From: Flavobacterium seoulense
Lineage (GTDB): Bacteria > Bacteroidota > Bacteroidia > Flavobacteriales > Flavobacteriaceae
Assembly (NCBI RefSeq): GCF_000695795.1
Contig: NZ_JNCA01000011.1
Location: 62,001 to 126,000, forward strand
Length of the DNA stretch: 64,000 bases
Direction: 5' to 3'
Shown here: piece after piece, positions 43,461 to 53,513 of the stretch
Position numbering within the stretch: the stretch's first letter is position 1
How the letters are laid out: every line of letters begins with the position of its first letter
The notes under the pieces: model-generated
The model's input: only the letters and a program-made list of their open reading frames with translations
The model's database searches: none
Told to the model about the DNA's origin: nothing
Translations under genes and position numbers: made by a program

Positions 43461-44447
43461 CTATTGCGATCTTTTACTCATTAATAATAAACCAATTCCA
43501 AATCCTAATCCTGCAAATAATGCTAAACTTAGATTATTTGTTTTTTTGGATGGCAATTTTCCATACACTCGTAATGGTTCTTTAGAGTTTGTAAGCACAT
43601 TTCCAGAGTTGTTCTCTTTGTTTTTATTAATTTTCATTTTCATTCGAAGAGCAGCAGATGCTGAATTAATTATCATTTTTGGAAATAATCGATAAGTATT
43701 AGTTAATACAGAAGCTCGTAAATCCGGAAATGTATCTTTTTTAGGATGCTGAGCCAGTTCGACCATTTTTGCTGCTGTATCACGTGGGTCAGAAGCAATA
43801 AAAGGAATTGTCATATCAAAACCCGAATACTTGGCCGAATGTAAATTACCTGTAGAATTTTGTAATTGTGGATATAAATTGCAGATGTGAATATGTTTCC
43901 GATTGGATATTTCGCCTTGCAGGCAATCCATCATTCCTTTAATTCCGTATTTTGATGCAGAATATACAGCGCTGTAGGGGGCAGGCATAAATCCTCCAAT
44001 TGATATATTATTTATTAAAATACCATAGCTTTGTTTTTTAAAAATATTGATAGCATTATAAGCGCCGTGCATATATCCAAATAAGTTCGTTTTAATTACC
44101 TGATGGTGAATTTCTAATGGAATTTCTTCAAATTTTCCACTTGCCATCACCCCGGCATTATTTACCCAAATATCAATTTTTCCATTAATAGCTAATGCCT
44201 GAGCAGCAACTTTTTCAACATCTTCAGCAATTGACATATCTGCACTTATGCCAACAGCCACTACATTTAGTGAACGACAATATTCAACCACTTCATCGAG
44301 ACCTTTTTGACCTCTCGCAGCAATTACAATATTACATCCTTCATGAGCGAAAGCTTCTGCTGCTGCCCGTCCAACGCCACTGCTTGCACCAGTTATAACT
44401 ACAGTTTTCCCTTCGAGGTTGTTTCTATATTTTTTATTAGTATCCAT
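43461..44447 (-). CDS. SDR-family oxidoreductase with a C-terminal membrane anchor
   Basis: A 328-residue short-chain dehydrogenase. It has VVITGASSGVGRAAAEAF (cofactor glycine motif), WVNNAGVMASG, and the catalytic YSASKYG. The catalytic domain ends near residue 240. An extension of about 90 residues follows, finishing in a hydrophobic helix (LALFAGLGFGIGLLLM) with basic end KRSQ, which suggests a tail-anchored enzyme. Such long SDRs are common in Bacteroidota; the substrate is unknown. It is convergent with the aldo/keto reductase gene and followed upstream by a 571-bp spacer. Confidence 0.88.
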   Translation of the reverse strand: MDTNKKYRNNLEGKTVVITGASSGVGRAAAEAFAHEGCNIVIAARGQKGLDEVVEYCRSLNVVAVGISADMSIAEDVEKVAAQALAINGKIDIWVNNAGVMASGKFEEIPLEIHHQVIKTNLFGYMHGAYNAINIFKKQSYGILINNISIGGFMPAPYSAVYSASKYGIKGMMDCLQGEISNRKHIHICNLYPQLQNSTGNLHSAKYSGFDMTIPFIASDPRDTAAKMVELAQHPKKDTFPDLRASVLTNTYRLFPKMIINSASAALRMKMKINKNKENNSGNVLTNSKEPLRVYGKLPSKKTNNLSLALFAGLGFGIGLLLMSKRSQ

Positions 44448-44729
44448 CTTATTGTTTTTTATAATTATTTACATAAGTTACTAAAAAATAAGTTATTATA
44501 TATTGTATTCTAAGAGAATTTTAATATTCTAATCTCAGTACATTTAAAAGTTACAACGATGATAAAGAATTAGTCATAATGTGCAGGACTTGTATTTATT
44601 TAAAAAAAAAATAGGATAATAATTGGGGGAATAATAAGTATCAAATACTGAAGGTCTTTTATATAAGATAGTTTTTTTAATTTAAAAGTACCAAGATTAG
44701 AAAATAGTATTTTGATGAATTTCTGATTT

Positions 44730-44764
44730 AGTGATCCTATTTCTGCCAAAAAATTAGGGTCACT
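44730..44764. repeat. Short inverted repeat AGTGATCCTA...TAGGGTCACT
   Basis: Arms AGTGATCCTA (44730-44739) and TAGGGTCACT (44755-44764) pair at 9 of 10 positions around a 15-nt loop. TAGGGTCACT also occurs at about 56590-56599 in the accessory patch beside tRNA-Ser. This might be a relic of mobile-element ends; no transposase is adjacent here. Confidence 0.4.
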
Positions 44765-44810
44765 GTCCGTTGATATTATATGTGTTTTTTGATACAGTAT
44801 AAAAAGTAAA

Positions 44811-44842
44811 AAAGCCTTTAAATACTAGTATTTAAAGGCTTT
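44811..44842. terminator. Perfect 32-bp palindrome, terminator of the kdp-linked histidine kinase
   Basis: AAAGCCTTTAAATACT and its exact reverse complement AGTATTTAAAGGCTTT are joined without a spacer (44811-44842). A-rich sequence precedes it and TGACTTTT follows. It lies about 175 bp past the stop of the minus-strand kinase and would end the kdp transcript. Confidence 0.7.
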
Positions 44843-45018
44843 TGACTTTTAAAGTTTCTTTTAAAACTTCATCTGGCGGAGAAAGAGGCTCCAGAACCTT
44901 TATGATAATCCCAGTAATTACGGGGTTTTGTATATAGTTTTTATTTGTAACTCTGTAAATACAGTCAAAAAATATCGACACAGTAAACAACAGAATTAAA
45001 TATTGTTTACATTTATTG

Positions 45019-46737
45019 TTAGACAATATTCAAATTAATACTAAAAGTACTGCCTATTCCCAGTTCGCTCTCTACATTAATGCTTCCATTTTGAGCTTCG
45101 ATAAATTCTTTACTGATAGCTAATCCTAATCCAGTTCCGGATTTATTGCTTCCGGGAATTTGAAAATATTTATCAAAAACTTTGGTTTTGTAACGACTAT
45201 CAATACCTTTTCCCGTATCAATAACCTGAAAAGTAATTTGTTTCTCGGTTAGTTTTAATCGAACAATGATTTTACTGTTTTCCGAAGAATAGGTAATAGC
45301 ATTGGTTAAAAAATTAATTAACACCCAGCTTGTTTTTTCAGGATCTGCTTTTACATTCGGTAAATTGTTTTCAGCTTCGAGGCTAATTTCAATTTGCTTC
45401 TGTTCTGCTTTTGTTTTTATAGCTTCGGTAGCATAGCGAACAATTTCGTATGGGCTACTTTTTTCAATATTAAGCTGAATATTTCCTGTTTCTAGCTGTG
45501 AAAGCTCTAGTAATTCTCCTGTAATTTTCAACAAGCGCTGGCTGTCTTCTTTGATACTTCCAATTAGTTGTTTTTGATCTTCATTTATGGTTCCTGTAGA
45601 ATCACTTTCTAATAATTGCAGACTCATTTTGATGGAAGCAATTGGCGTTTTTAATTCGTGTGAAACAGTGGCAATAAAATTAGTTTTGGCAAAATCCAAT
45701 TCTTTAAAAACAGTAATATTTCTTAAAATGATTACATTACCAATGTCAATTGATTGCTCTTCTCCAGTGGGTTTTATCGTAATATTTACAATTTCTTTTT
45801 CGAAATAGCTTTCTTTTCCATCCGCATAAATCTTCATGGGATGTGCTTTCGGACTTTCCAGTTCATTGATGATTAAGGATTTCATTAAATCATTAGTCAC
45901 AGCCAATGTTGTTGCCAGTTTTCCAATAACATCTTCTTGTTTCATACCAACAATTTTCAACGCCTGATCGTTGATAAATAAAATTACGCCTTGATTGTCC
46001 AAACCTATAATTGGGTCGTGCATATTGTTGATTAAGGTCTCTAAACGTTTCTTTTCAAAAGATAATTTATACAAATTGCTATTGTGGTATTCCTGCAATT
46101 TTTGAGCCATTGTATTGAATGACTTAGCTAAGTCTCCAAATTCATTATGATGCCAAAAATGAACTCTTTCTGAATAGTTTTTATTAGCAATTTCTTTAAT
46201 ACTTGCTGTTAATTCTTTGATAGGATTAGCAATATTATTAGGTAAGTTTATTAATAAATTAAAAGCAATTAGGAAACATAAAGTTCCCACAAAGGCAATC
46301 CATAAATTAGCCGTTTCGGCGGTTTGTTTAGCGATGTCACTTTTGATTTTTATGGCATTCATATTGAGTTTCATAATCTCAAAAATGTTCTGACGAATTT
46401 CAGCTTTTATTTTTTCGTCATTTCTGTTTTGTTTTAATACATTAAAATTAGATGCTAGTTTTTTCGTAACAATATCTTCGTCAACTTCTGTAATATTGGT
46501 AGTTTGTTTTTTGAGATTCAGTTCAAAAATAGCAATTGATTTATTTTCATTAATTGATATTTCATCCAATGAAAGTAACATATTTCGAGAATATTCTAAA
46601 GTATTGTAATTGGCTTTTAGTATATTACCAGTATCTTTTTTTATCAAAAAAATATAAAAAGCACTAACCAGTGTTAGTATTATTATCAGTAAAAATAATA
46701 ATCCAACTCCCAGATTCAATTTGGTTTTAATTCTCAT
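45019..46737 (-). CDS. Membrane sensor histidine kinase of the kdp locus
   Basis: A 572-residue kinase. TM1 is at about residues 9-31 (LGVGLLFLLIIILTLVSAF) and TM2 at about 145-163 (WIAFVGTLCFLIAFNLLI), with a periplasmic helical sensor between. A HAMP domain (NPIKELTASIKEIANKNY) follows. A PAS domain (about 240-340, LINNMHDPIIGLDNQGVILF) leads to H360 in ATVSHELKTPIASI and the HATPase (NFLTNAITYSS, DTGKGID, GTGLGLAISKEF). It starts 2 bp after the KdpD-type sensor gene. That gene lacks a kinase core, so the two proteins together appear to replace canonical KdpD. Its likely partner is the NtrC-type regulator at 54142-55482. Confidence 0.9.
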   Translation of the reverse strand: MRIKTKLNLGVGLLFLLIIILTLVSAFYIFLIKKDTGNILKANYNTLEYSRNMLLSLDEISINENKSIAIFELNLKKQTTNITEVDEDIVTKKLASNFNVLKQNRNDEKIKAEIRQNIFEIMKLNMNAIKIKSDIAKQTAETANLWIAFVGTLCFLIAFNLLINLPNNIANPIKELTASIKEIANKNYSERVHFWHHNEFGDLAKSFNTMAQKLQEYHNSNLYKLSFEKKRLETLINNMHDPIIGLDNQGVILFINDQALKIVGMKQEDVIGKLATTLAVTNDLMKSLIINELESPKAHPMKIYADGKESYFEKEIVNITIKPTGEEQSIDIGNVIILRNITVFKELDFAKTNFIATVSHELKTPIASIKMSLQLLESDSTGTINEDQKQLIGSIKEDSQRLLKITGELLELSQLETGNIQLNIEKSSPYEIVRYATEAIKTKAEQKQIEISLEAENNLPNVKADPEKTSWVLINFLTNAITYSSENSKIIVRLKLTEKQITFQVIDTGKGIDSRYKTKVFDKYFQIPGSNKSGTGLGLAISKEFIEAQNGSINVESELGIGSTFSINLNIV

Positions 46738-46739
46738 TG

Positions 46740-47861
46740 TTACGATAGTATTACAAGATCAACATTCGATGAAGAAAGATTATTTAATAATCGTCTAAAG
46801 ATAGATGTTGACAAAATTACTTTAAATAAATTCAAATGTGGTTTCCCTATACAAACTGTTGTAATTTGTTGCTGTTTAACTATTTTTAAAATAGCATCAG
46901 TAATTTTTTTATCTTCTGTTTTGATTACTTCGGCACCAAGTTCCGTTGCTAATTTAAAATTATTAATCAAATACCTTTGTTTGTCGAGCGCAATTTTATC
47001 AGGACTTTCTTTAGGCGTTTCAACATATAAAACGTACCAATCACTATTATAATAACTAGCCAATCGAGCAGTTTTTCTAATTATAATTTTAGCTGTTTTA
47101 TCATTACTACTAATGCAGGCCAACAATTTTTCATGTCGTAAAGCATGAAGGTTAGGAACTTCATTTTCTACTTTTCGAACTACCTGACTCGCTACTTCTT
47201 TTAATGCCAATTCCCGCAATTGAAGAATTTGGTCCGACTTGAAAAAATTATTCAAAGCCGTTTGAATTTTATCCTCAGTATAAATTTTTCCTTCTTTTAA
47301 ACGGGCAATCAAATCCTCAGAAGTTAAATCGATATTCACTACTTCATCCGCCAGTCGCAAAACATTATCAGGAACACGTTCCTTAACTTCAACATTCGTA
47401 ATTTGTTTTACATCCTGATTTAAACTCTCAATATGCTGAATATTCACAGCCGATATTACATTAATTCCCGCTTCAACAATTTCTAAAACATCCTGCCAGC
47501 GCTTTTCGTTTTTACTGCCTTCCATATTGGTATGCGCCAGTTCATCAACAATAACCACTTCCGGACGAAGATTGATAATGGCTTGAACATCCATTTCTTC
47601 CAGTTGTTTTCCTTTGTAGAAAATAGTTCTTCGTGGAATTATTGGTAAACCTTCTAATAGTTCGTGAGTTTCCTTGCGATTATGGGTTTCTACGTAACCA
47701 ATTTTTATATCAATTCCTTTTTTTAACAGCATGTGCGCTTCCTGAAGCATACGAAAAGTTTTGCCCACACCAGCACTCATCCCAATGTAGATTTTAAACT
47801 TTCCTTTCCGTGATTTCTGAATCAAATCCAGAAAACGCTGTGCGTTGTTTTCGTTTTCCAT
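46740..47861 (-). CDS. kdpD: KdpD-type potassium sensor, N-terminal domain plus USP domain only
   Basis: A 373-residue protein equal to the cytoplasmic N-terminal part of KdpD. The KdpD domain has a Walker A GMSAGVGKT (residues 27-35), Walker B-like VVIVDELAHTNMEGS, and ISAVNIQHIESLND-like text (AVNIQHIESLNQDVKQ). From about 250 a universal-stress-protein domain follows (LACISSNDKTAKIIIRKTAR; TTVCIGKPHLNLFKVILS). The four membrane helices, GAF and kinase core of E. coli KdpD are missing. This short form is found in other Bacteroidota. In E. coli this region modulates kinase activity; here it would have to act in trans on the next-door kinase, which is inference. Confidence 0.92.
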   Translation of the reverse strand: MENENNAQRFLDLIQKSRKGKFKIYIGMSAGVGKTFRMLQEAHMLLKKGIDIKIGYVETHNRKETHELLEGLPIIPRRTIFYKGKQLEEMDVQAIINLRPEVVIVDELAHTNMEGSKNEKRWQDVLEIVEAGINVISAVNIQHIESLNQDVKQITNVEVKERVPDNVLRLADEVVNIDLTSEDLIARLKEGKIYTEDKIQTALNNFFKSDQILQLRELALKEVASQVVRKVENEVPNLHALRHEKLLACISSNDKTAKIIIRKTARLASYYNSDWYVLYVETPKESPDKIALDKQRYLINNFKLATELGAEVIKTEDKKITDAILKIVKQQQITTVCIGKPHLNLFKVILSTSIFRRLLNNLSSSNVDLVILS

Positions 47862-47880
47862 GGTTTTGGTTTAACCTTTA

Positions 47881-47984
47881 AGAGATTAAGGAAGTTAAGC
47901 TTTTCTTTCTCTAGAGAAAGAAAAGCTTAATGTTCTCTATTCTAGATTAAAACTGCGCGCTAAAACTTAATTTTCTTAATCTCT
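47881..47984. repeat. Nested palindromes in the spacer between the porin and kdpD
   Basis: The inner element at 47895-47930 is a perfect 36-bp palindrome (TTAAGCTTTTCTTTCTCT and its exact complement). Outer arms AGAGATTAAG (47881-47890) and CTTAATCTCT (47975-47984) bracket it. It may act as a processing or partial-termination site within the operon, or be an intergenic repeat. Confidence 0.6.
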
Positions 47985-48007
47985 TAATGGTAAAAATAAT
48001 TTTAATG

Positions 48008-49084
48008 TTAAAAACTAATCGCCAGTGAAGTTGTCACAAAAGTATTTGTATCCGTTGGGACGTTATCTTTTGTAAAAATTTCATCTTTACTAGAGAGATT
48101 TCTAGCTTCAATTCTAAATAGTACATTATCAGCAACTGAGTAATCAAAGTTAGCTGAAAATCCGTAAGTTTTAAAACCGTTTGGTGTTTCTGTTGCGATG
48201 ATTACACCTTTTTCGTCGCTGTAATATTCGCCTCGCGCTGCAAGCTGAATTTTATCAGTTGGTTTGTACTGAAAAATTAAAATTGGAGAAAACCAGGTAT
48301 CATATTTGTCACTTTTTTTAGCCGATTGGTGTAATCCAATATCAAAACCAGTTATTAAATTCGTTTTTTCAGTTACTTTAAATTGTCCGTAAAAGTTATT
48401 AAAATAACGCCATTTTTTGTCAATATCAGGCTGTTCGTTTCCAATATAGGTGCTCCAGTTTAAAACCAATTTATCCGATGGTTTATAAGTTACCTGAGTT
48501 CCAAAAGCAGGCGTTTGATTACCATCTATTTTTTGAATTCTCTGCCAGCCGTTTAAGTACATTCCGGCTAAATACCATTTTTCAGATTTTGAGGTGTAGC
48601 CAATCTTAACTCCCGCTTCATAATATGGTGAGTTTTCGGCTAGAATACTTCTTGTCAAAGTCATACAATCTTTTCCAATGGCACTTTCAAAGCCAATATG
48701 CGATGGCATAATTCCGGCATCAATCCAGAGGTTATGGTCTTTAGAAATTTTTACGCCGGCATTAGCTTCATAAACATTTTTCAATAAATCCTGTTCAGCT
48801 GCCATATTGTATTCGACATAAGTTCCCGCCATCAGAGCAAAATTGGCACGAATGTTCTCTTTCGAATAATTCACTTTAGCCATTCCCAAATTCAGATTTA
48901 CTTCATTAGACCGATTGTAATTATACATAAAACCGGGTTTGGTATGATTCTCAGGGTTTCCAAAATCATAACTATAATAAACATCTACGTAACCAGAAAA
49001 CGTAAGTGGACTCTTTGATTCTTCTTGTGCATTCATTATACTTGAGCCGAAAGCTATTAAAGCTGTATATATTATTTTTTTCAT
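48008..49084 (-). CDS. Outer-membrane porin-like beta-barrel protein in the kdp operon
   Basis: A 358-residue barrel starting at the ATG at 49084 (MKKIIYTALIAFGSSIMNAQ), which gives a compact signal peptide ending NAQ; a longer start at 49102 exists. The mature protein opens with LTFSGYVDVYYSYDFGNP and is made of alternating aromatic beta strands, ending TSLAISF with a C-terminal Phe typical of outer-membrane barrels. It resembles the OmpL-like beta-barrel porin-2 (bbp2) family. Its place between kdpC and kdpD suggests a channel co-expressed with high-affinity K+ uptake; ion selectivity is not readable. Confidence 0.82.
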   Translation of the reverse strand: MKKIIYTALIAFGSSIMNAQEESKSPLTFSGYVDVYYSYDFGNPENHTKPGFMYNYNRSNEVNLNLGMAKVNYSKENIRANFALMAGTYVEYNMAAEQDLLKNVYEANAGVKISKDHNLWIDAGIMPSHIGFESAIGKDCMTLTRSILAENSPYYEAGVKIGYTSKSEKWYLAGMYLNGWQRIQKIDGNQTPAFGTQVTYKPSDKLVLNWSTYIGNEQPDIDKKWRYFNNFYGQFKVTEKTNLITGFDIGLHQSAKKSDKYDTWFSPILIFQYKPTDKIQLAARGEYYSDEKGVIIATETPNGFKTYGFSANFDYSVADNVLFRIEARNLSSKDEIFTKDNVPTDTNTFVTTSLAISF

Positions 49085-49161
49085 TATTTTGAGTTTAATC
49101 ATTTCATTAATTCTTTCCGATTTATTGTATCAGATGAAAATCGGAAAGGGTTCTTTTTTTA

Positions 49162-49716
49162 CTATTTTAATTCATCTAAAGCAATATTCAACTCCAAAAC
49201 ATTTACGGTGGAAGTACCCATAATTGTTGGGGTATTGATTTTACTTTCTACCAAAGTCTTTACTTTATCTTCAGATAATTTTCTTTCTTTGGCAACACGT
49301 TTTACCTGAATCAAGGCTCCTTCGGGCGAAATATTTGGATCCAATCCACTTCCGGAAGCCATCACCATATCCGATGGAATCTCTGATTTTTCCAAATATG
49401 GATGCACAATTAAAAAAGTATCAATTCTTTTTTGAACCAAAGCCAGATAATCTGCATTGCTTGGCCCTTTATTACTTCCTGCGCTACCCGAAGCATTATA
49501 ATCTACAGCCGAAGGTCTTCCCCAGAAGTAATTTGACTTATCGAATTTTTGCCCGATTTTTTGATAACCAACCACTTTTCCATTTACAGAAATGGTTTCT
49601 CCTTTTCCTTGATTTGGAGCAAATTGTGCGATTGCATATATTGCTAAAGGATAAATGACTGCGAATAAAATCACTGTAAGCAAAGTGAACTTTATAATTG
49701 AAAATATATTTTTCAT
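49162..49716 (-). CDS. kdpC: Potassium-transporting ATPase subunit C
   Basis: A 184-residue KdpC, similar in size to the E. coli protein. It has one N-terminal membrane helix (FTLLTVILFAVIYPLAIYAI) and an exported-side domain. The domain has KSNYFWGRPSAVDYNASGSAGSN, the family motif VMASGSGLDPNISPEGALIQ, and VNVLELNIALD at the end. KdpC stabilises the KdpA-KdpB complex. It starts 11 bp after kdpB. Confidence 0.96.
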   Translation of the reverse strand: MKNIFSIIKFTLLTVILFAVIYPLAIYAIAQFAPNQGKGETISVNGKVVGYQKIGQKFDKSNYFWGRPSAVDYNASGSAGSNKGPSNADYLALVQKRIDTFLIVHPYLEKSEIPSDMVMASGSGLDPNISPEGALIQVKRVAKERKLSEDKVKTLVESKINTPTIMGTSTVNVLELNIALDELK

Positions 49717-49727
49717 TTTATATGTTT

Positions 49728-51761
49728 TTAGATAAATATAGCAACAACTAAATCGATTAATTTGATTCCGATAAAAGGAACAATCAAACCACCCAATCCG
49801 TAAATCAAAAGGTTCCTTTTTAGAATAGCCTCTGCACCAATGGGCTTATAATCAACACCTCTCAATGCTAGCGGAATCAATATTGGAATAATAATCGCAT
49901 TAAAAATCACTGCAGATAAAATAGCACTTTCAGGGCTGTGCAAATTCATAATATTCAAACCTTGCAAAGCAGGAATTGCAGCGATAAAAAGTGCAGGAAC
50001 AATAGCAAAATACTTCGCAACATCATTCGCAATAGAGAATGTAGTTAGCGTTCCTCTGGTCATTAACAACTGTTTCCCAATTTCGATAATCTCAATTAAT
50101 TTAGTTGGATCATTATCCAAATCAACCATATTTCCTGCTTCTTTCGCCGCCTGTGTTCCGCTGTTCATGGCTACACCAACATCGGCTTGAGCAAGAGCTG
50201 GTGCATCATTTGTTCCGTCACCCATCATTGCTACAAGTTTGCCATTTTGCTGCTCGTTTTTGATGTAGTTCATTTTATCTTCCGGTTTGGCTTCGGCAAT
50301 AAAATCATCGACACCTGCTTTTTCTGCAATGAATTTGGCAGTCAAAGGATTATCTCCTGTAACCATAACGGTTTTCACACCCATTTTTCGCAAACGTTCA
50401 AAACGTTCTTTCATTCCTGTTTTGATAATATCCTGCAATTCGATAACACCTTGTATTTGATCGTTTTTAATCACAACCAAAGGCGTTCCTCCATTCGAAG
50501 AAATCTCAATTACTTTTTGAGCCGTATCTTCCGGAAAAACATTTCCTGCTTGGAGTGCGATATTTTTAGCAGCATCCTGAGCACCTTTTCTAATGTTGGT
50601 TCCGTCTTTTAAAACCACACCTGAAGTTCTTGTTTCGGCAGTAAACTTGATTAAAGTAGCACCTTCAATAGATAATTTTTGGGCTACTTCCAATCCAGCC
50701 AATTCGACAATGCTTTTGCCTTCTGGCGTATCATCAGCAAGAGAACTCAACACAGCCGACTGAATAAAATCTTCTTGAGAAATTCCTTTAGTAGCATACA
50801 AGCTAGTTGCTTTTCGGTTTCCAATAGTTATTGTTCCTGTTTTATCCAAAAGTAAAACATCAATATCTCCAGCAGTTTCAACGGCTTTTCCTGATTTTGT
50901 AATTACGTTGGCACGCAAAGCTCTGTCCATTCCCGCAATTCCAATTGCAGAAAGCAAACCACCAATTGTTGTTGGAATCAAACACACAAAAAGTGAAATG
51001 AAAGCAGCGATTGTAATTGGCGCATTAGCATAATCGGCAAAAGGTTTTAAGGTAACACAGACAATCACGAAGATTAAGGTAAAAGCAGCTAATAAAATTG
51101 TCAATGCTATTTCGTTTGGTGTCTTCTGACGGCTCGCCCCTTCGACCAAAGCAATCATTTTGTCCAGAAAACTTTCGCCCGGCTCATTGGTCACGATTAC
51201 TTTAATTTTATCCGATAATACTTTTGTTCCTCCAGTAACAGACGATTTATCTCCTCCAGCTTCCCGAATTACAGGAGCACTTTCTCCAGTAATAGCACTT
51301 TCGTCAATGGTAGCTAATCCTTCAATAATTTCACCATCAGTGGCAATTAAATCACCTGCTTCACAAACGAAAACATCTCCTTTTTTTAATGCTGATGAAC
51401 TGATATTTTTGATGTCACCATTTGGCAAAAGTTGTCTGGCAGGTGTTTCTTCTCTAGTTTTTCTTAAACTATCGGCTTGTGCTTTTCCTCGGGCTTCGGC
51501 AATGGCTTCGGCAAAATTGGCAAACAAAAGCGTTGCTAATAAAATTAAAAACACAATGAAATTATAAACAAAACTACCTTGTTCCTGTGCGCCAAATAAA
51601 ATGGCAATACAGACAGCAAACATAATTGCAGTTCCTATTTCTACGGTAAACATTACCGGATTTTTGAACATTACTTTCGGGTTAAGCTTTACAAAAGACT
51701 GCACTAGAGCATCTTTTACCTGCTTACTTTCAAATAATGAATTTGATTTATTGTTAGTCAT
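49728..51761 (-). CDS. kdpB: Potassium-transporting P-type ATPase subunit B
   Basis: A 677-residue catalytic subunit of the Kdp K+ pump. Membrane helices are near residues 35-95, 215-270 and 570-677. The actuator loop has [11 protein letters not shown]. The phosphorylation site is [10 protein letters not shown] with D306. The nucleotide and hinge region has [21 protein letters not shown] and [21 protein letters not shown] hydrolysis here drives K+ through KdpA into the cytoplasm. Length matches E. coli KdpB closely. kdpA ends 9 bp upstream. Confidence 0.97.
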   Translation of the reverse strand: MTNNKSNSLFESKQVKDALVQSFVKLNPKVMFKNPVMFTVEIGTAIMFAVCIAILFGAQEQGSFVYNFIVFLILLATLLFANFAEAIAEARGKAQADSLRKTREETPARQLLPNGDIKNISSSALKKGDVFVCEAGDLIATDGEIIEGLATIDESAITGESAPVIREAGGDKSSVTGGTKVLSDKIKVIVTNEPGESFLDKMIALVEGASRQKTPNEIALTILLAAFTLIFVIVCVTLKPFADYANAPITIAAFISLFVCLIPTTIGGLLSAIGIAGMDRALRANVITKSGKAVETAGDIDVLLLDKTGTITIGNRKATSLYATKGISQEDFIQSAVLSSLADDTPEGKSIVELAGLEVAQKLSIEGATLIKFTAETRTSGVVLKDGTNIRKGAQDAAKNIALQAGNVFPEDTAQKVIEISSNGGTPLVVIKNDQIQGVIELQDIIKTGMKERFERLRKMGVKTVMVTGDNPLTAKFIAEKAGVDDFIAEAKPEDKMNYIKNEQQNGKLVAMMGDGTNDAPALAQADVGVAMNSGTQAAKEAGNMVDLDNDPTKLIEIIEIGKQLLMTRGTLTTFSIANDVAKYFAIVPALFIAAIPALQGLNIMNLHSPESAILSAVIFNAIIIPILIPLALRGVDYKPIGAEAILKRNLLIYGLGGLIVPFIGIKLIDLVVAIFI

Positions 51762-51770
51762 TTTGATTAA

Positions 51771-53492
51771 TTATTTTAGTGTAAAGTATTCTGCCAATGG
51801 GCCTAACGCTAGGGCAGGGAAGAAGGATAAGGCAGCAATTATTGCAATCACTGCAAAAACCATAACTCCAAAGATGGGCGTGTCGGTTTTTAAAGTTCCT
51901 GCACTTTCCGGGATGTATTTTTTATTAGCGAGTAATCCTGCAATAGCAAGCGGACCAATTATTGGAAGAAATCTGCCTAGTAATAAAACTATTCCTGTGG
52001 TAATATTCCAAAACGGATTGTTGTCGCCTAAGCCTTCAAATCCTGAACCATTATTGGCAGCACTTGACGTAAATTCATATAGCATTTCTGAAAAACCGTG
52101 ATTGCCAGGATTGTTGAGCCAGTCTGTTGCGTTGCCGTTAAACCAATAGCCCATTGCTGTATCATTGGCGGCAAAATAGGAAGCCAAAGCAGTTCCTGAT
52201 AATATCAATAAGGGATGAAGTATTGCAATAAAAGCAGCAATTTTAACTTCACGGGCTTCAATTTTTTTTCCTACAAATTCGGGTGTTCGACCGACCATTA
52301 ACCCTGAAATGAACACCGCAAGGATAATGAAAATGTAAAAATTTAACCATCCAACACCACAACCGCCATAAAAAGCATTGACCATCATAGCCAATAATTG
52401 CATTGCTCCTGACATTGGCATCGAACTATCGTGCATACTATTTACCGATCCTGTAGAAATTACTGTTGTAGCAATACTCCAAAATCCTGAAATGGCTGGT
52501 CCAAAACGAACTTCTTTGCCTTCCATTGCGCCAGTTGTTTGGGCAATTCCCATTTTTTCGATAGCAGGATTTCCGTTGAGTTCAGTGATAACTGTTGGAA
52601 TTACCAAGAGTAAAAAACCTATTGTCATTACACCAAATATGATGTAGGATAATTTTCTTTTTTTTAGATAGAATCCTAAAGCAAAAATCATCGCAAACGG
52701 AATAATCAGCTGTGCCCAAAGTTCAACGGCATTGGTGAAATAAGTCGGATTTTCTAATGGATGAGCTGAATTTGCTCCAAAAAAACCACCACCATTTGTA
52801 CCAATATGTTTAATAGCAATAAACACTGCTGCTGGTCCGCGAGAAACTTGAACAGAATCACCTTGAAGAGTAGTAATGGTATCTTTTTCTTCAAAAGTCA
52901 TTGGTGTACCGCTAAACAATAAAGCAACGGCAACAATAGCAGATAATGGTAATAAGATTCGTGTACAACTTTTGATAAAATAGTTGTAAAAATTACCTAA
53001 TTTATCGGTTGTTCTTTCTTTCATTGCATTAAAAACAATAGCTGCTGCTGCCATTCCAACAGCTGCGGAAACAAACTGCAGGAACATCAAGACCATTTGT
53101 GACAGATAAGAAAGTCCTGTCTCGCCTGAAAAATGCTGTAAATTACAATTTACTACAAATGAAATGGCGGTATTAAATGCCAAATCAGGAGTCATATTGG
53201 GATTATTATCAGGATTCAGAAATAAAGAACCCTGAAACAATAAAACAAAAAAGCAAAGAAAGAACCAAGCCATATTTACACTCAAAAGTGCTTTCAAGTG
53301 TTGTTTCCAGTTCATCTCCTCGGTCGAATTGATACCACTAATTTTAAAAATAAATTTTTCAATTGGATTGAAAATGGGATCAAAAAGTGTTTTATCTCCC
53401 AAATAAACTTTGGCAATATATTTTCCTATTGGAATAGCCAAAACTATCGAAATGATAAAAATACTGATGACACCAAATAATTCTGTGTTCAT
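51771..53492 (-). CDS. kdpA: Potassium-transporting ATPase subunit A (K+ channel subunit)
   Basis: A 573-residue polytopic protein with about ten membrane helices, related to K+ channels and Trk/Ktr. Selectivity-loop regions are visible: NTAISFVVNCNLQHFSGE, GTNGGGFFGANSAHPLENPT and TSSAANNGSGFEG. It binds K+ from the periplasm and passes it to the pathway through KdpB. Length is slightly above the E. coli protein. kdpF lies 21 bp upstream of its start. Confidence 0.96.
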   Translation of the reverse strand: MNTELFGVISIFIISIVLAIPIGKYIAKVYLGDKTLFDPIFNPIEKFIFKISGINSTEEMNWKQHLKALLSVNMAWFFLCFFVLLFQGSLFLNPDNNPNMTPDLAFNTAISFVVNCNLQHFSGETGLSYLSQMVLMFLQFVSAAVGMAAAAIVFNAMKERTTDKLGNFYNYFIKSCTRILLPLSAIVAVALLFSGTPMTFEEKDTITTLQGDSVQVSRGPAAVFIAIKHIGTNGGGFFGANSAHPLENPTYFTNAVELWAQLIIPFAMIFALGFYLKKRKLSYIIFGVMTIGFLLLVIPTVITELNGNPAIEKMGIAQTTGAMEGKEVRFGPAISGFWSIATTVISTGSVNSMHDSSMPMSGAMQLLAMMVNAFYGGCGVGWLNFYIFIILAVFISGLMVGRTPEFVGKKIEAREVKIAAFIAILHPLLILSGTALASYFAANDTAMGYWFNGNATDWLNNPGNHGFSEMLYEFTSSAANNGSGFEGLGDNNPFWNITTGIVLLLGRFLPIIGPLAIAGLLANKKYIPESAGTLKTDTPIFGVMVFAVIAIIAALSFFPALALGPLAEYFTLK

Positions 53493-53513
53493 AGTTTAAT
53501 TTTTGAGAGTTTA

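Larger units (their letters stand above)
44448..45018. other. Gene-poor spacer with several inverted repeats
   Basis: No convincing gene is seen. The stretch holds the promoter side of the SDR, an AT-rich middle, a hairpin at 44730-44764, a perfect palindromic terminator at 44811-44842, and a 64-codon minus-strand frame (44832-45026) that overlaps the end of the histidine kinase and the terminator. GCGGAGAAAGAGG (about 44876-44888) matches 13 bases at the 3' end of tRNA-Ser. Confidence 0.5.

Noticed and set aside
44832-45026. 64-codon minus-strand frame after the kdp-linked histidine kinase
   Set aside because: It overlaps the end of the kinase gene and its stop lies inside the palindromic terminator. 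The translation (hydrophobic start, then LEPLSPPDEVLKETL) matches nothing I recognise.
50187-50612. 141-codon plus-strand frame within kdpB
   Set aside because: Antisense shadow of a well-conserved P-type ATPase domain; composition (Phe/His/Cys-rich) is typical of such shadows.
51160-52101. Two long plus-strand frames opposite kdpB and kdpA
   Set aside because: Antisense to strongly conserved Kdp motifs, no leader and no recognisable protein family.
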